Positions 42,873 through 52,791 are shown, counted from the stretch's first letter. The stretch: 64,000 bases of DNA from Sphingosinicella microcystinivorans (GCF_003634215.1 NZ_RBWX01000007.1:236001-300000); one strand, 5' to 3'. Translations and numbers: made by a program. Notes: generated from the letters alone by a model not told the origin.

Positions 42873-44637
42873 TGCGGTAAAGCCGCAGGGCTGATCCCTT
42901 GGGCATCGGCATGGCCTCCAGCCACGCCGGGACCTCTCCGCCCTCAAGCCGTGCCCACAAGCCCTCAGGCGCTTCCTTTTTCGCGGCCACGAGGTCGTTG
43001 GTGCCGATACAGCCGAGCACATAGGTGGCGCCGTAGCGGGCGGCGATCATCCTTGCCTCCTCGTCGTCCGCGCGCCACAGGCGGACGGAATCCGCGATGG
43101 AGGCCGCGTTGCGGTGGTACGGGCCGGCGATGACGCTGTGCGGCGTGTGGACGAGGATCGCAGGCCCCATGTCGAACACATCGGCGATGATGCCCTTCGG
43201 CACGTCGTTCAGCGGCGCGAGGGTCGCGGATGCGGTGCATGATGCAACGGGTGCGCTCGCGGGCGCGGCATTGCCGGAGCCGCCCATGCGCTTTGCCGCG
43301 AGCGCTGCGAACATGGGAAGCGCGCTGGTGAGGCCGACGAGCACGAGCATCGTCGCGCCGATGCGCGGCAGGGTCGAGGCGATGGAGCGGGCGCGGGGCA
43401 GTAGCATCGCAGCGACGGCGGCTGCGGCGATCGCGGCGAGAGCGTTCGGCCCAGTCGCGGCGCGGAGCTGCAGGAACATCAGCCATGTCGTGGTCGCGAG
43501 CAGGCCGAACACGAGGCTCCAGCCGAAGCGATTGTCCGCATCCGCGCGGCGCAGCATGATGAAAGCGCAGCCGATGCCGATGAAGGGATAAAGGCCGAAG
43601 GCGATTGCCGTTTCAGGTTCGGTGCCGAGATAGCTCATGATGGAGCGTGCTTCGCTGATGCGGGCGAGGACGGGCAAGAATGCGGGGTCCAGCATCGCCA
43701 TGGGTCCGCCCGCGCAGTGCGGGAAGGCGACAAGCACGGCAATCCCGACGCTCGCGAAGCCAAGGGCGGCGGCGATCCCGCGCCTTGCCGACGTCGTAAG
43801 GACATCCATCTGCGGCAGGATCGCGGCGAGCGCGCCGCCGAACACGAGCGGTGCTGCGTAGACGGGCGAGAAGGCGTCGCAGGCCGCGAACCACCAGCGC
43901 GCCGGGGGCACGAAGGCCGGGTAGGCGAGCGCCGATCCCACGGCGAGCGCGGTGCCGTAGCCCGCGAGCAGCCGCCCGAGCGCGGGCTGAAAGCACCAGC
44001 CGAGGACGAGAATGGCGCCTGCGACGACGAGGTGCGGAAGCATCTCAAGCCCGATGACAAGCGCTCCGACGGTGGCGAGACCGGCGAGGAGGCCGGATGA
44101 AAAGCGGCGGCGCGGATCGCAGAGCGCGGCGACGGCGCAGAGCATGAGCGCGATCTGCCAATTGTGGTGATCGATCCTGAGCGGCTTGAACAGCGACAAT
44201 ATCTGGCCGCTCGCTGCGATGAAAACCGCCGCGAGAATGGCGGCCTGCCGCCCCGAGAGCCGGAATGCGGCGAGCGCGGCGGCGCCCATCGTGACGAGGA
44301 GCGCAAGGATCGGTACGGCGGTTCCGGCGATGCGCTCGGCAGCGGCGCGGCCGAAAACGGGCTCGGTGAGGGCGATGATGCCCGCGATCGGCAGGTCGAC
44401 AAGGCGCGACCAATGCATGTTGGCGCCCATGGGCGGGTTCATCCGGTGCTGATCTATGTCGCCCCACGCCTGCCCGCCGAGCCAGTCGCGAACCTGCATC
44501 AGCCGCTGCGCATCGTCCGTGTCGGGAAGGTCGAGCGCAGCGATATCCGCGCGGTTCACGATCGTGAGCGCAAGCGCGGCAAGCATCCAGACGATGAGGA
44601 GCGGCACAAGGAAGCCGCGGGTCCGATCCGTATCCAT
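42862..44637 (-). CDS. GT-C fold/STT3-like polytopic membrane protein
   Basis: A 591-residue protein with about twelve hydrophobic segments and a soluble C-terminal domain. Near the N-terminus DTDDAQRLMQVRDWLGGQAW and MHWSRLVDLPIAGI resemble the acidic first loop of STT3/oligosaccharyltransferase and other GT-C glycosyltransferases, and LFKPLRIDHHNWQIALML contains a second conserved-looking His/Asp group. Late segments (AGPYHRNAASIADSVRLWRA) also recur in related proteins. It may transfer a sugar from a polyprenyl carrier to a lipid or protein. Specificity is unknown. The TTAACCAT site at 44659 is 22 bases upstream. Confidence 0.6.
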   Translation of the reverse strand: MDTDRTRGFLVPLLIVWMLAALALTIVNRADIAALDLPDTDDAQRLMQVRDWLGGQAWGDIDQHRMNPPMGANMHWSRLVDLPIAGIIALTEPVFGRAAAERIAGTAVPILALLVTMGAAALAAFRLSGRQAAILAAVFIAASGQILSLFKPLRIDHHNWQIALMLCAVAALCDPRRRFSSGLLAGLATVGALVIGLEMLPHLVVAGAILVLGWCFQPALGRLLAGYGTALAVGSALAYPAFVPPARWWFAACDAFSPVYAAPLVFGGALAAILPQMDVLTTSARRGIAAALGFASVGIAVLVAFPHCAGGPMAMLDPAFLPVLARISEARSIMSYLGTEPETAIAFGLYPFIGIGCAFIMLRRADADNRFGWSLVFGLLATTTWLMFLQLRAATGPNALAAIAAAAVAAMLLPRARSIASTLPRIGATMLVLVGLTSALPMFAALAAKRMGGSGNAAPASAPVASCTASATLAPLNDVPKGIIADVFDMGPAILVHTPHSVIAGPYHRNAASIADSVRLWRADDEEARMIAARYGATYVLGCIGTNDLVAAKKEAPEGLWARLEGGEVPAWLEAMPMPKGSALRLYRIKG

Positions 44638-44658
44638 GCGCGCCGGTCTACGCGCGGC

Positions 44659-44699
44659 ATGGTTAACAGTCGGCTTCGAAGACGCGCGATATTAACCAG
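44659..44699. promoter_or_regulatory. Divergent TTAACCA motifs between glycan genes
   Basis: TTAACCAT on the minus strand (44659-44666) and TTAACCAG on the plus strand (44692-44699) lie in the 136-base region between the GT-C and GT2 genes. The first matches the CtrA half-site motif exactly, the second at seven of eight positions. Confidence 0.4.
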
Positions 44700-44773
44700 T
44701 TGGAAGCCATCGCGACCCTAGAGTTCGGGCCATCGGAACTTTCCGCCCGAGGAACAGCCCCCGAGGAACAATT

Positions 44774-45748
44774 ATGGTCTCGATCCCGTCCGCTTCGCAG
44801 TTTGACACCGCACAGTCACGGGTTGGCCTTGCCACCGCCGTCGTGCTGCCGTGCTACAACGAGGCGGCGACGATCGCGCAGGTGATCGCGAGCTTCGCGG
44901 ACGCGCTTCCCGGCGCGGTCATCTATGTGTTCGACAATAATTCCTCCGACGACACGGCGCGCGTGGCGGAAGGCGCGGGCGCGATCGTCATCCGTGAGGA
45001 GCGGCAGGGCAAGGGCCACGTCGTGCGCCGCATGTTCGCTGAGGTGGATGCCGACATTTATGTGATGGCGGACGGCGACGGCACCTATGCAGCGCACGAC
45101 GCGCCGATGCTCGTGAAGGCACTCGTCGAGCGCAGGCTCGATATGGTGGTGGGCACGCGGCGTGGGGTGCGGCAGGATGCCGGACGTTCCGGCCATGCGA
45201 TCGGCAACCGCCTGTTCAACGGCGTGTTCCAGTGGATGTTCGGCGACGATTTCAGCGACATCTTCTCGGGCTACCGCGTGTTCAGCCGCCGCTTCGCCAA
45301 GACCTTCCCGGCGGTAAGCCGCGGCTTCGAGATCGAGACCGAAATGTCCGTCCACGCGAGCCAGCTGATGCTGCCGGTCGCGGAGATCGAGACCGATTAC
45401 GGCGTGCGGCCGGAAGGCTCGGTGAGCAAGCTCCGCACGTTCCGCGACGGCTTCCGCATTCTTTCAGTATTCTTCCTGCTGCTGAAGGAGACGCGGCCGG
45501 CGTTCTTTTTCGGCGGCCTTGCCGCGCTCTTGACGCTCGCGTCGCTGGCGTTCGGCTTGCCGGTCGTCGCCGAGTACCTGGAAACCGGGCTGGTGCCGCG
45601 CTTCCCCACGGCGATCCTTGCCGCCGCGCTGATGATCATCGCGTCGATGTCGGCAATGTGCGGCCTCATCCTCGATTCGGTTTCGCGCTCGCGCGTCGAG
45701 CTGAAACGCATGTTCCTGCTGACGCAGCGCGGGCTGCCGACGCCGTGA
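44774..45748 (+). CDS. Family 2 glycosyltransferase, DPM-like
   Basis: A 324-residue protein. TAVVLPCYNEAATIAQVIAS and VYVFDNNSSDDTARVAE near the N-terminus, then MADGDGTYAAHDAPMLV, are the GT2 nucleotide-sugar and metal (DxD-like) motifs. NGVFQWMFGDDFSDIFSGYR and FSRRFAKTFP fit the dolichyl-phosphate-mannose/glucose synthase-like branch. Two C-terminal hydrophobic segments (FFFGGLAALLTLASLAFG and ILAAALMIIASMSAM) anchor it. It likely charges a polyprenyl phosphate with a sugar. It overlaps the next gene by four bases, the classic pairing of such enzymes with a GtrA flippase. Confidence 0.88.
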   Translation: MVSIPSASQFDTAQSRVGLATAVVLPCYNEAATIAQVIASFADALPGAVIYVFDNNSSDDTARVAEGAGAIVIREERQGKGHVVRRMFAEVDADIYVMADGDGTYAAHDAPMLVKALVERRLDMVVGTRRGVRQDAGRSGHAIGNRLFNGVFQWMFGDDFSDIFSGYRVFSRRFAKTFPAVSRGFEIETEMSVHASQLMLPVAEIETDYGVRPEGSVSKLRTFRDGFRILSVFFLLLKETRPAFFFGGLAALLTLASLAFGLPVVAEYLETGLVPRFPTAILAAALMIIASMSAMCGLILDSVSRSRVELKRMFLLTQRGLPTP

Positions 45749-46122
45749 AGGCGCGGCTTCGCGAAGGCGCTGCGTTTCTAGCGGTCGGCGGCACCGCCTT
45801 CGTTCTCGGCGCGGTGAGCCTCGAAGCGCTGGTTCGTGCGGGTGTTTCCCCTTACGCCGCGCAGGTTCCCGCGCTCGGCCTTGCGATCCTGACGACGTGG
45901 CTGGGCAACCGGCGCTGGACGTTCCGCGTGGATGCGCCGCCGACGTGGCGGGAATTCCTTCGCTATGTCGGCGCGTCGCTCGGCGGGCTTGCGGTCAACG
46001 CAGCGACGTTCTCCGCGCTCACCTACGCCGGGCTGCCGACGACGCCGGCGTTCGCCGCCGCGACGATCGCGGCGATGGGGTTCAATTTCTTCAGCTACAA
46101 GTTCGCTGTTTTCGCGCGCTGA
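45745..46122 (+). CDS. GtrA family membrane protein
   Basis: A 125-residue protein with four hydrophobic helices and WLGNRRWTFRVD between helices two and three, the GtrA/DPMS-linked signature; it ends ATIAAMGFNFFSYKFAVFAR. GtrA proteins are thought to flip polyprenyl-linked sugars. It starts with GTG overlapping the upstream GT2 stop, so the two form a functional pair. The next gene is convergent, four bases away. Confidence 0.92.
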   Translation: MKARLREGAAFLAVGGTAFVLGAVSLEALVRAGVSPYAAQVPALGLAILTTWLGNRRWTFRVDAPPTWREFLRYVGASLGGLAVNAATFSALTYAGLPTTPAFAAATIAAMGFNFFSYKFAVFAR

Positions 46123-46125
46123 CGC

Positions 46126-47229
46126 CTATTCAGCGAGCGCGAGGGCAGGCTCGCGGCGCTCGCGCGCGGCGAGCATCACCTGGGCGGCGCGGCCGCAGAC
46201 ATACCAGATGAGGACGGCGAGCACGGCTGCGGCGATCCCATCGACTGCATAGTGCCATCCGAGGTGGATTGAGCCGATCCAGATCAGCGTCGCATAAACC
46301 CACATCACCCAGCCAAGGACACGGTTGATGCGCATGCCGCCGAGCGCGAACAGCACGGCGAGCGCATTGTGCATCGAGGGCATTGCCGAAATGCCGCCGC
46401 CAAGCACGAGCGGACCGCCGCTGCTGAAATGGTTGAGGAGCGCCTGCTGGTTCTTGAGCGCGGCGATGCCATTGCCACCCTCAGCAACGAGTACCCGGTC
46501 GTAGCTACCGAGCGTATCCATCAGCGTGGTGAACGTTGAGGCGCCGCCCGCAAAATCATCATAGAAGCAAGGGCCCGCGGCCGGGAACAGCCAGGCAAGC
46601 ACGGATCCGATCAGGATCCACGAGACCGCGTAGCTGAGCACATACTGCGTGCGCAGGTGCGAATCGCGCAGGTACGCGCAGACGATGACGCCGAGCGTCA
46701 TCGGTACGAACCAGCCGTGGTAGAAACTGTCGATGGCGAGCGTTGCGGCCGGGCCGCTCAGGATTTTGTGCGTCACGACCCAAGGGTCGGTGCCGAGGAA
46801 CAGCGCCTTGTCCCACGCCGCGAACAGCGGATCGAGGTGAAAGCCTGCGCGCGGCAGGACCAGCTGCTTGAATGCGTTGAACGTCGCCAGCATCATCGCG
46901 CAGACGAGCGGCGGCGCGGCGAGGCTGAGGAAACGATCGCGCTGCCAGCGCAGCGCAACGAAGCTGCGGATCACGCCGAACGGGGAGGGGGCGGCGCCTT
47001 CGCGGCGCGCGCGGCGCCCGCATTCCACGAAGAGCGCGATGCCGCCCGCCGCGAGCGTGAGAGCACCGAGCGACTGCGCGTAAACCGAGAAAAGCTGAAC
47101 GAACTGGCCCGACGGAATGAGCCCGGTGCCGAGCACCACGGCCATGTAGAGCCCGGCGATGCCGAGCATTACGCCCGCCGCGCGAAGCTCGCCGATATCC
47201 GCTTTCATCGCCCGTGCCGCCGTTTCCAT
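46126..47229 (-). CDS. PAP2 superfamily protein, inositolphosphorylceramide-synthase-like
   Basis: A 367-residue membrane protein. The phosphatase/transferase motifs of the PAP2_3 (AUR1-like) group are visible: PAAGPCFYDDF, ISAMPSMHNALAVLFALGG and GSIHLGWHYAVDGIAAAVLA. These hold the catalytic Ser-x-His and the final His/Asp. Members include phosphatases and enzymes that move phospho-headgroups between lipids. In a sphingomonad, which is rich in sphingolipids, a sphingolipid headgroup role is attractive, but it is only inference. It sits next to the GT2-GtrA pair and the GT-C gene. Confidence 0.82.
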   Translation of the reverse strand: METAARAMKADIGELRAAGVMLGIAGLYMAVVLGTGLIPSGQFVQLFSVYAQSLGALTLAAGGIALFVECGRRARREGAAPSPFGVIRSFVALRWQRDRFLSLAAPPLVCAMMLATFNAFKQLVLPRAGFHLDPLFAAWDKALFLGTDPWVVTHKILSGPAATLAIDSFYHGWFVPMTLGVIVCAYLRDSHLRTQYVLSYAVSWILIGSVLAWLFPAAGPCFYDDFAGGASTFTTLMDTLGSYDRVLVAEGGNGIAALKNQQALLNHFSSGGPLVLGGGISAMPSMHNALAVLFALGGMRINRVLGWVMWVYATLIWIGSIHLGWHYAVDGIAAAVLAVLIWYVCGRAAQVMLAARERREPALALAE

Positions 47230-47267
47230 GGTGCGGCGAGACTAGGGGCGCAGGGTTAAAGGCGGGT

Positions 47268-48482
47268 TTAAGCGCCCCGCCGGCCCAGAAGGCGCAGGCG
47301 CAGGGCGTTCAGCTTGATGAAGCCTTCGGCATCGCGCTGGTCGTAGGCGCCTGCGTCGTCTTCGAAGGTCACGACCTTCTCCGAGTAGAGCGAGTTCGGG
47401 GACTTGCGGCCGACGACCCAGGCCGAGCCCTTGTAGAGCTTCAGGCGGACGGTGCCGGAGACCTTCTGCTGGCTGTGATCGATGGCCGCCTGCAGCATCT
47501 CGCGCTCCGGGCTGAACCAGAAGCCGTTGTAGACCAGCTCCGCATAACGCGGGGCGAGCTCGTCCTTGAGGTGCGCGGCGCCGCGGTCGAGCGTCAGCTG
47601 CTCTATGGCGCGGTGCGCGGTGTGGTAGATCGTGCCGCCCGGCGTTTCGTACATGCCGCGCGACTTCATGCCGACGAAGCGGTTTTCGACGAGATCGAGC
47701 CGCCCGATACCGTGCTTGCGGCCAAGCTCGTTGAGCTTTTCGAGAAGCGTCGCAGGGCTGACGCCTTCACCGTTCAGCGCAACGCCGTCGCCGTGTTCAA
47801 AGTCGATGGTGATGTATTCGGGCGTGTCGGGCGCGTCTTCGGGGTTCACTGTGCGCGAGAAGACGTAGTCGGGGACTTCCTCCCACGGGTCTTCGAGGAC
47901 CTTGCCTTCAGAGGAGGTGTGGAGGAGGTTCGCGTCGGTCGAGAACGGCGCTTCGCCGCGCTTGTCCTTCGAAACCGGGATCTGGTGCGCCTCGGCGAAC
48001 TCGATGAGGCGGGTGCGGCTGGTGAGATCCCACTCGCGCCAGGGCGCGATTACCTTGATGTCGGGGTTGAGGCCGTAATAGCCCAGCTCGAAACGGACCT
48101 GGTCATTGCCCTTGCCGGTGGCGCCGTGGCTGACGGCATCCGCGCCGACCATTTTGGCGATCTCGATCTGGCGCTTCGCGATCAGCGGCCGGGCGATCGA
48201 CGTGCCGAGCAGGTACAGACCCTCGTAGAGCGCATTCGCGCGCATCATCGGGAACACATAGTCCTTCACGAACTCTTCGCGCAGGTCGTCGATGAAGATG
48301 TGCTCGGGCTTCACGCCCATCAGCTCCGCCTTCGCGCGCGCCGGCCCGAGCTCTTCACCCTGGCCGAGATCGGCGGTGAAGGTCACGACTTCGCAATTAT
48401 AGGTCTGCTGAAGCCATTTCAGGATCACGCTCGTGTCGAGACCGCCCGAGAAGGCCAGAACCACGCGCTTGATATCAGACAT
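47268..48482 (-). CDS. argG: Argininosuccinate synthase
   Basis: A 404-residue enzyme joining citrulline and aspartate with ATP in arginine synthesis. It starts [20 protein letters not shown], with the SGGLDTS pyrophosphatase loop at residues 12-18. [38 protein letters not shown] and [19 protein letters not shown] are canonical. The open frame extends about 300 codons upstream, but the ATG at 48482 is the family start. It ends 38 bases before the start of the PAP2 gene on the same strand. Confidence 0.97.
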   Translation of the reverse strand: MSDIKRVVLAFSGGLDTSVILKWLQQTYNCEVVTFTADLGQGEELGPARAKAELMGVKPEHIFIDDLREEFVKDYVFPMMRANALYEGLYLLGTSIARPLIAKRQIEIAKMVGADAVSHGATGKGNDQVRFELGYYGLNPDIKVIAPWREWDLTSRTRLIEFAEAHQIPVSKDKRGEAPFSTDANLLHTSSEGKVLEDPWEEVPDYVFSRTVNPEDAPDTPEYITIDFEHGDGVALNGEGVSPATLLEKLNELGRKHGIGRLDLVENRFVGMKSRGMYETPGGTIYHTAHRAIEQLTLDRGAAHLKDELAPRYAELVYNGFWFSPEREMLQAAIDHSQQKVSGTVRLKLYKGSAWVVGRKSPNSLYSEKVVTFEDDAGAYDQRDAEGFIKLNALRLRLLGRRGA

Positions 48483-48587
48483 CCAACCAGACCTTTCGCG
48501 AAAAACCGAAGTACGCGCGCCCTTCGCATTGATGAACGGCATATTCAAGGGAGAGTCAGCGTGGGCTGCGTATAGGCAGGTAATCAG

Positions 48588-49283
48588 ATGCTGAAACGGA
48601 GTACCGAAGTGACCAAATTCCTGATGATCGGCGCATCGGCTGCCGCGCTGATGGCGCTGCCGGCGATCGCCGAGACCGCGGGCGCCTCTGGTCCCGAAAA
48701 GGCCGCGCGCTGGAGCGCCCCCGAAACGCGCGCCGACCTTGAAAAGAAGATCGCCGAGCGCTTTGCCGCTGTGGACACGAACAAGGACGGCGCCGTTACC
48801 GAGGCCGAAATCAAGGCCCACGCGGAAGCCCGCCGCGCCGAGGGCGAGAAGAGGATGGCCGAGGCCCGCACGCGCATGTTCGAATCGATGGATGCGGACA
48901 AGAACGGTCAGATCAGCCGCAGCGAGTGGGATTCGCACCACGCCGGGATGAAGGCCAAGTGGGCCGAGCGGCGTGAGACCGCGCAGGCCGATGGCAAGGA
49001 CCGCCGCGAGATGCGGATGAAGTTCAAGGATGGTGAAGGCCGCAAAGGCCACCGCATGATGCACCGCGGCGGAATGGGCTGGGGCGGCTTCGGCGAGAAG
49101 GGATTTGAAACCGCTGACGCCAACAAGGACGGTCGCGTCACGCTCGCCGAGGCGAAGGCGAAGGCGTTTGCGCGCTTCGACGCCGCCGACGCGAACAAGG
49201 ATGGTACGCTGAGCCCCGAAGAGCGCCGTGCGGCGCACGAGGCGAGGCGCGCGGAACGTCGCGCAGAGCGCGGCGACAGCTGA
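48588..49283 (+). CDS. Exported EF-hand calcium-binding protein
   Basis: About 231 residues with a signal peptide ([20 protein letters not shown]) and four EF-hand loops: [36 protein letters not shown] and [12 protein letters not shown]. The stretch between is Arg/Lys/Glu/Met-rich ([10 protein letters not shown]). It should bind calcium in the periplasm; the partner is unknown. Two starts are possible: ATG at 48588 and GTG at 48609, the latter with a GGAG eight bases upstream. A strong hairpin follows the gene. Confidence 0.88.
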   Translation: MLKRSTEVTKFLMIGASAAALMALPAIAETAGASGPEKAARWSAPETRADLEKKIAERFAAVDTNKDGAVTEAEIKAHAEARRAEGEKRMAEARTRMFESMDADKNGQISRSEWDSHHAGMKAKWAERRETAQADGKDRREMRMKFKDGEGRKGHRMMHRGGMGWGGFGEKGFETADANKDGRVTLAEAKAKAFARFDAADANKDGTLSPEERRAAHEARRAERRAERGDS

Positions 49284-49370
49284 TCGGCACGTCCCAGTCC
49301 GATCTGCTGTATTGAGAGCGCGGGGCGCCGTTTTCGATCCCCCCTGTCGGAAACACGCCCAAAACGCGCG

Positions 49371-49416
49371 GAGGGCCGGCATTCACTCCTCGGGAATGCC
49401 GGCCCTCTGTCTTTTC
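49371..49416 (+). terminator. Intrinsic terminator after the EF-hand gene
   Basis: A perfect 14-bp stem pairs 49371-49384 with 49394-49407 (GAGGGCCGGCATTC with GAATGCCGGCCCTC), followed by TGTCTTTTC. It lies 88 bases past the stop in the 216-base gap before the zinc-ribbon gene, which otherwise shows nothing recognisable. Confidence 0.85.
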
Positions 49417-49499
49417 AGGGGATCGCTTCGCACAAGACGACTCGACTTCGCGCGTGAGCCCGATAGCTTTCAACAAAAGCATAACCGGGGAGATCGGCC

Positions 49500-49706
49500 A
49501 TGACTGGAGGAATCAGGGTTAGTCTGAAGTGCGAAAATTGCGGCGGCACGGATTTCGCGATGTCAGAGAAACCAGCCGAACGCGACTGGATCGTCTGCAC
49601 GGAATGCGGAAAGGGCCTGACGACCATTGCCGCGTTCGATGACGAGGTGGTGCGGCTCGCGCACGATGCCGTGCGCCACTTCGATGAGGCTAGAACCGCG
49701 CTCTGA
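49500..49706 (+). CDS. Small zinc-ribbon protein (ECs_2282-like)
   Basis: A 68-residue protein with LKCENCGGTDFAM and VCTECGKGL, two Cys-x-x-Cys knuckles forming a zinc ribbon, followed by a helical tail (DDEVVRLAHDAVRHFDEAR). It resembles the small ECs_2282-type putative zinc-binding proteins. Its function is unknown. Its last 17 bases overlap the end of the convergent autotransporter gene. Confidence 0.7.
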   Translation: MTGGIRVSLKCENCGGTDFAMSEKPAERDWIVCTECGKGLTTIAAFDDEVVRLAHDAVRHFDEARTAL

Positions 49707-52011
49707 GGCGCAGGGCGGCGCCCATGTCGTCGTCGAGCGCGGCGATGTGGCCGGGGTCTCGGCGCCAGAAGAGGTTCGTGTCGAGGTGGCCGAAGTCGGC
49801 GAGGGGCAGCGACCATGCGGCTTCCACGCTGATTTCGCGGCCCGAAGGCGCGAGCGTGAAGGTGCGGCGGGTGTAGCCTGCCGTTTCGGTTTCGTAGTCG
49901 TAGCTCGTCGGGATATCGGCGCGGAGCGCGCCGCCTTCGACGCGGAGCGGCTGGGCGATTCGCACCGAGACCGTATCGCCGCGCATGGCGACGCCTGATT
50001 TCGTAACGTCGAACGCGAAGGCGAGGCTGCGCAGCGCATTCGCGCCGGAGATGAGGCCCCCGGAGGCGACGTCGAGATGTGTGAGGCCGCCGCGTGCCTG
50101 CGCGGCGATGCGCCAGCCGTGCCCAGCGTCCATCGCCCAGTCGAGGCCAAGAAAATCGCTCGACGCGCGCGTCAGCCCGAGCGCGGTCGAGCCTTCGGCG
50201 CCGAGAATGCTGCCGCTTTCGTCAAGGCGGCTCCACGTGACGGTGACGTCCGATGCGCCGATCTGGCGCGATGCGCTGGCGGCGAAGAGCGTCACGGGGT
50301 CGGCGTTCCGGCGGCGATCCCATGCGTTGCCGGGGCGAAGCGATTCGGTCTCGCCCGTGCCTGCCGCCATGCCGAAGGTCCATGCGCCGATCCGCTGGCT
50401 GACCGCTGCCGCCCGCGTGCCCACAACGGACACGCCGTCGTCGCGAAGCGCGTCTCCGCTCGCGATGAAGCGCGATCCGGGTGCGCGCGTGCCCGCCATG
50501 TTCGCAAGAAGATCGTCCGCCCCGTATCCGGCTGCAAATCCGATGCCGGTGCCGGGCGTGACGCTGCCGGTGGCAAAGCCGCGCGTGATCCGCGCGTCCG
50601 CGTCTGCTCGGGCGTCTACGCCGCCGGACTGCGCGAGGCCGAGCCATGGCCGCGTGCTGACAGCGGCGTTCCACGACAGGCTGTAGCCGGCGATGCCGAG
50701 TGCGTCGCGCGCTTCTTCGGTGTTGGTCTGGAGCGCGGCGGCGAGGCGCGGCGCGGGGGTCGCGCGCGAGATACCCGTGCCGAGATCGGCGACGTAAGCC
50801 CGATCGTAGCTGTCGAGGACAACCACGTCCGAAAGCGCGCCGGTAAGATCGCCGCCGTCGCCGAGCGCGCCGCCGAGCACGGCAAGCGATCCCGCATCGC
50901 CGGTGACGGGCACGGCGCTGCCCGCAAGCGATGTGGCGCCGATCGGCGAGAAAGCGCGGATGAGATCGAGGATGCCCTGCCCGAAAACACTGTCGTCACC
51001 CGCCGTTCCGGCATCCCGTGCGGTTCGGAACAGGATATCGATGATCTCGTCTGCCGAGAGGCTGGGAAATGCGTCCGCAAGCAGCGCAACGGCCCCGGAA
51101 ATCCCGGGCGCGGCGTAAGAGGTGCCGCCGAACAGGTAGGCCGTGCCGGTATGATCGAAACTGCGCACGCGTTCGCCGAGTGTGGCGAGATAATATGCGG
51201 CGTAGCTGCCCGCCCGGTTGCTGAAGTCCGAAAGCGCATCGGTATCGTTGACCGAGCCTGCGATGATGACACGGCCGCGGGCGGCAGGATCGGCGGCGAT
51301 CTGGGCGAATGGGTCGGGATTCGCGAGGCTGTCGTTGCCCGCCGAGATGACGACGATGACACCCGCGGCAGTCGCGTTCGCGATCGCTGTTCGCAGACGC
51401 GAATTGGGGCCTTCGCCGCCAAGCGACATGTTGATGACGCGCGCACCCGCTGCAACGGCTGTATCGATCGCGGTGGCGATATTGCTGTCGGAGTGCGAGC
51501 AGCCGTCGCTTGCGGCGCAGGTGCCGGGGGTATCGGTTCTCAGCGCGATCAGCGTCGCATTGAAGGCGAGGCCGTGCATACCGCTGTCGTTCTTCGCCGC
51601 CAGCGCGACGGCGGAGACCGAGGTGCCGTGGCCGTCGGCATCGTCGATGCCGCGTGTGCCCGCGATATCGCGGCTTGCCGGATCGATACGGCCCGTGAAT
51701 TCGGCGCTCTGGATATCGACGCCGCTGTCGATGACGGCGATTTTCACGCCTGCGCCGGTCGCGCCGTCCTCGTAGGCCGCGATCGCACCCGCCGACGCCG
51801 CAGCGTTGGAACGATTATATTCGGGCGTATCGTAGACGGGACTTGGCGTGGGTGTCGGGGTGGGCGTGGGTGTCGGCGGCGGTGTGACCGTGCCCGGCGC
51901 CACGGGGCGCGTGCCGCCTCCGCCGCCGCCACATGCGGCGAGAAACGCAGCCATGCACAGCGCCGAAACGGCAGTGATTCCACGAAGTTTGGCCCTGACG
52001 CGTAGGCGCAT
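49690..52011 (-). CDS. Subtilisin-family autotransporter lipoprotein
   Basis: A 773-residue surface protease. The N-terminal signal ends in a lipobox (AAFLAACGGGG, Cys27), then a Thr-Pro repeat linker. The S8 catalytic triad is visible: Asp in KIAVIDSGVDIQS, His in DADGHGTSVSAVALA and Ser in YLFGGTSYAAPGISGAVAL. The C-terminal part is strand-rich and ends ALRLRARF, with a terminal Phe, as in autotransporter barrels. Lipidated subtilisin autotransporters are known (NalP of Neisseria). The start at 52011 is preferred; a GTG four codons upstream is possible. The substrates are unknown. Confidence 0.85.
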   Translation of the reverse strand: MRLRVRAKLRGITAVSALCMAAFLAACGGGGGGTRPVAPGTVTPPPTPTPTPTPTPSPVYDTPEYNRSNAAASAGAIAAYEDGATGAGVKIAVIDSGVDIQSAEFTGRIDPASRDIAGTRGIDDADGHGTSVSAVALAAKNDSGMHGLAFNATLIALRTDTPGTCAASDGCSHSDSNIATAIDTAVAAGARVINMSLGGEGPNSRLRTAIANATAAGVIVVISAGNDSLANPDPFAQIAADPAARGRVIIAGSVNDTDALSDFSNRAGSYAAYYLATLGERVRSFDHTGTAYLFGGTSYAAPGISGAVALLADAFPSLSADEIIDILFRTARDAGTAGDDSVFGQGILDLIRAFSPIGATSLAGSAVPVTGDAGSLAVLGGALGDGGDLTGALSDVVVLDSYDRAYVADLGTGISRATPAPRLAAALQTNTEEARDALGIAGYSLSWNAAVSTRPWLGLAQSGGVDARADADARITRGFATGSVTPGTGIGFAAGYGADDLLANMAGTRAPGSRFIASGDALRDDGVSVVGTRAAAVSQRIGAWTFGMAAGTGETESLRPGNAWDRRRNADPVTLFAASASRQIGASDVTVTWSRLDESGSILGAEGSTALGLTRASSDFLGLDWAMDAGHGWRIAAQARGGLTHLDVASGGLISGANALRSLAFAFDVTKSGVAMRGDTVSVRIAQPLRVEGGALRADIPTSYDYETETAGYTRRTFTLAPSGREISVEAAWSLPLADFGHLDTNLFWRRDPGHIAALDDDMGAALRLRARF

Positions 52012-52080
52012 ATCCGCCAGCACCCCTGTTATTCCGTTCGCACCCCTGATGGCAGAATCGTCGCGCAAAGGCATTACCAA

Positions 52081-52791
52081 ATGCTTGCGGAATCGACCGA
52101 CCGCAGCCATGACCCCCGCATGGACGCCTTCGGCCACATCGAAACGTGGATTTTCGACCTCGACAACACGCTCTATCCGCCGCGCGCGAACCTGTTCGCG
52201 CAGATCGACGAGCGGATGGGCGCCTTCATCATGCGCCTGATCGGCTGCGATGCCGTGGAAGCGCGGCGCGTGCAGAAGCGTTTCTTCCACGATCACGGCA
52301 CGACGCTGCGCGGTCTGATGGACGGACACGGCGTCGCGCCCGCCGAATTCCTGAACTTCGTGCACGACATCGACATGGGTGTGCTGGAGGCCGATGGCCG
52401 CATGGCGGACGCCTTCGCGAAACTGCCGGGCCGCAAGCTGGTGTTCACCAACGCCGACACCACCTATGCCGAGAAGGTGCTGGACCGGCTTGGCCTCGGC
52501 GGCGTGTTCGAGGCGGTTTACGACATTCACGCCATGAACTACCGGCCAAAACCCGACCCGGCTGCTTATCAGGGCTTCTGCGCGGCACACGGCATCCGGC
52601 CCGAACGCGCGCTGTTCGTGGAGGACATGGCGCGCAACCTTGTGCCCGCGAAGGCGATGGGCATGACCACGGTGTGGGCGGATAACGGCGCAGAAAGCGG
52701 CAGCTATCAGGCCGACCACGACAGCATCGACCACCGGATCGCCGATGTCGGCGACTGGCTTCATTCCATAACGACAGGGGTAAACGCATGA
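52081..52791 (+). CDS. HAD-family pyrimidine 5'-nucleotidase-like phosphatase
   Basis: A 236-residue HAD hydrolase. The nucleophile motif [20 protein letters not shown] is near residues 23-42, motif II is [16 protein letters not shown], motif III is the Lys in [13 protein letters not shown], and motif IV is [18 protein letters not shown]. It resembles SDT1/PpaX-type pyrimidine 5'-nucleotidases. The ATG at 52081 has an AAAGG upstream; a second in-frame ATG lies 13 codons on. It overlaps dapD by four bases (ATGA), so the two are coupled. Confidence 0.9.
   Translation: MLAESTDRSHDPRMDAFGHIETWIFDLDNTLYPPRANLFAQIDERMGAFIMRLIGCDAVEARRVQKRFFHDHGTTLRGLMDGHGVAPAEFLNFVHDIDMGVLEADGRMADAFAKLPGRKLVFTNADTTYAEKVLDRLGLGGVFEAVYDIHAMNYRPKPDPAAYQGFCAAHGIRPERALFVEDMARNLVPAKAMGMTTVWADNGAESGSYQADHDSIDHRIADVGDWLHSITTGVNA

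Noticed and set aside
51840-51890. Tandem repeat in the autotransporter gene as a mobile or CRISPR-like repeat
   Set aside because: It is a short coding microsatellite giving alternating Thr-Pro residues in a linker.
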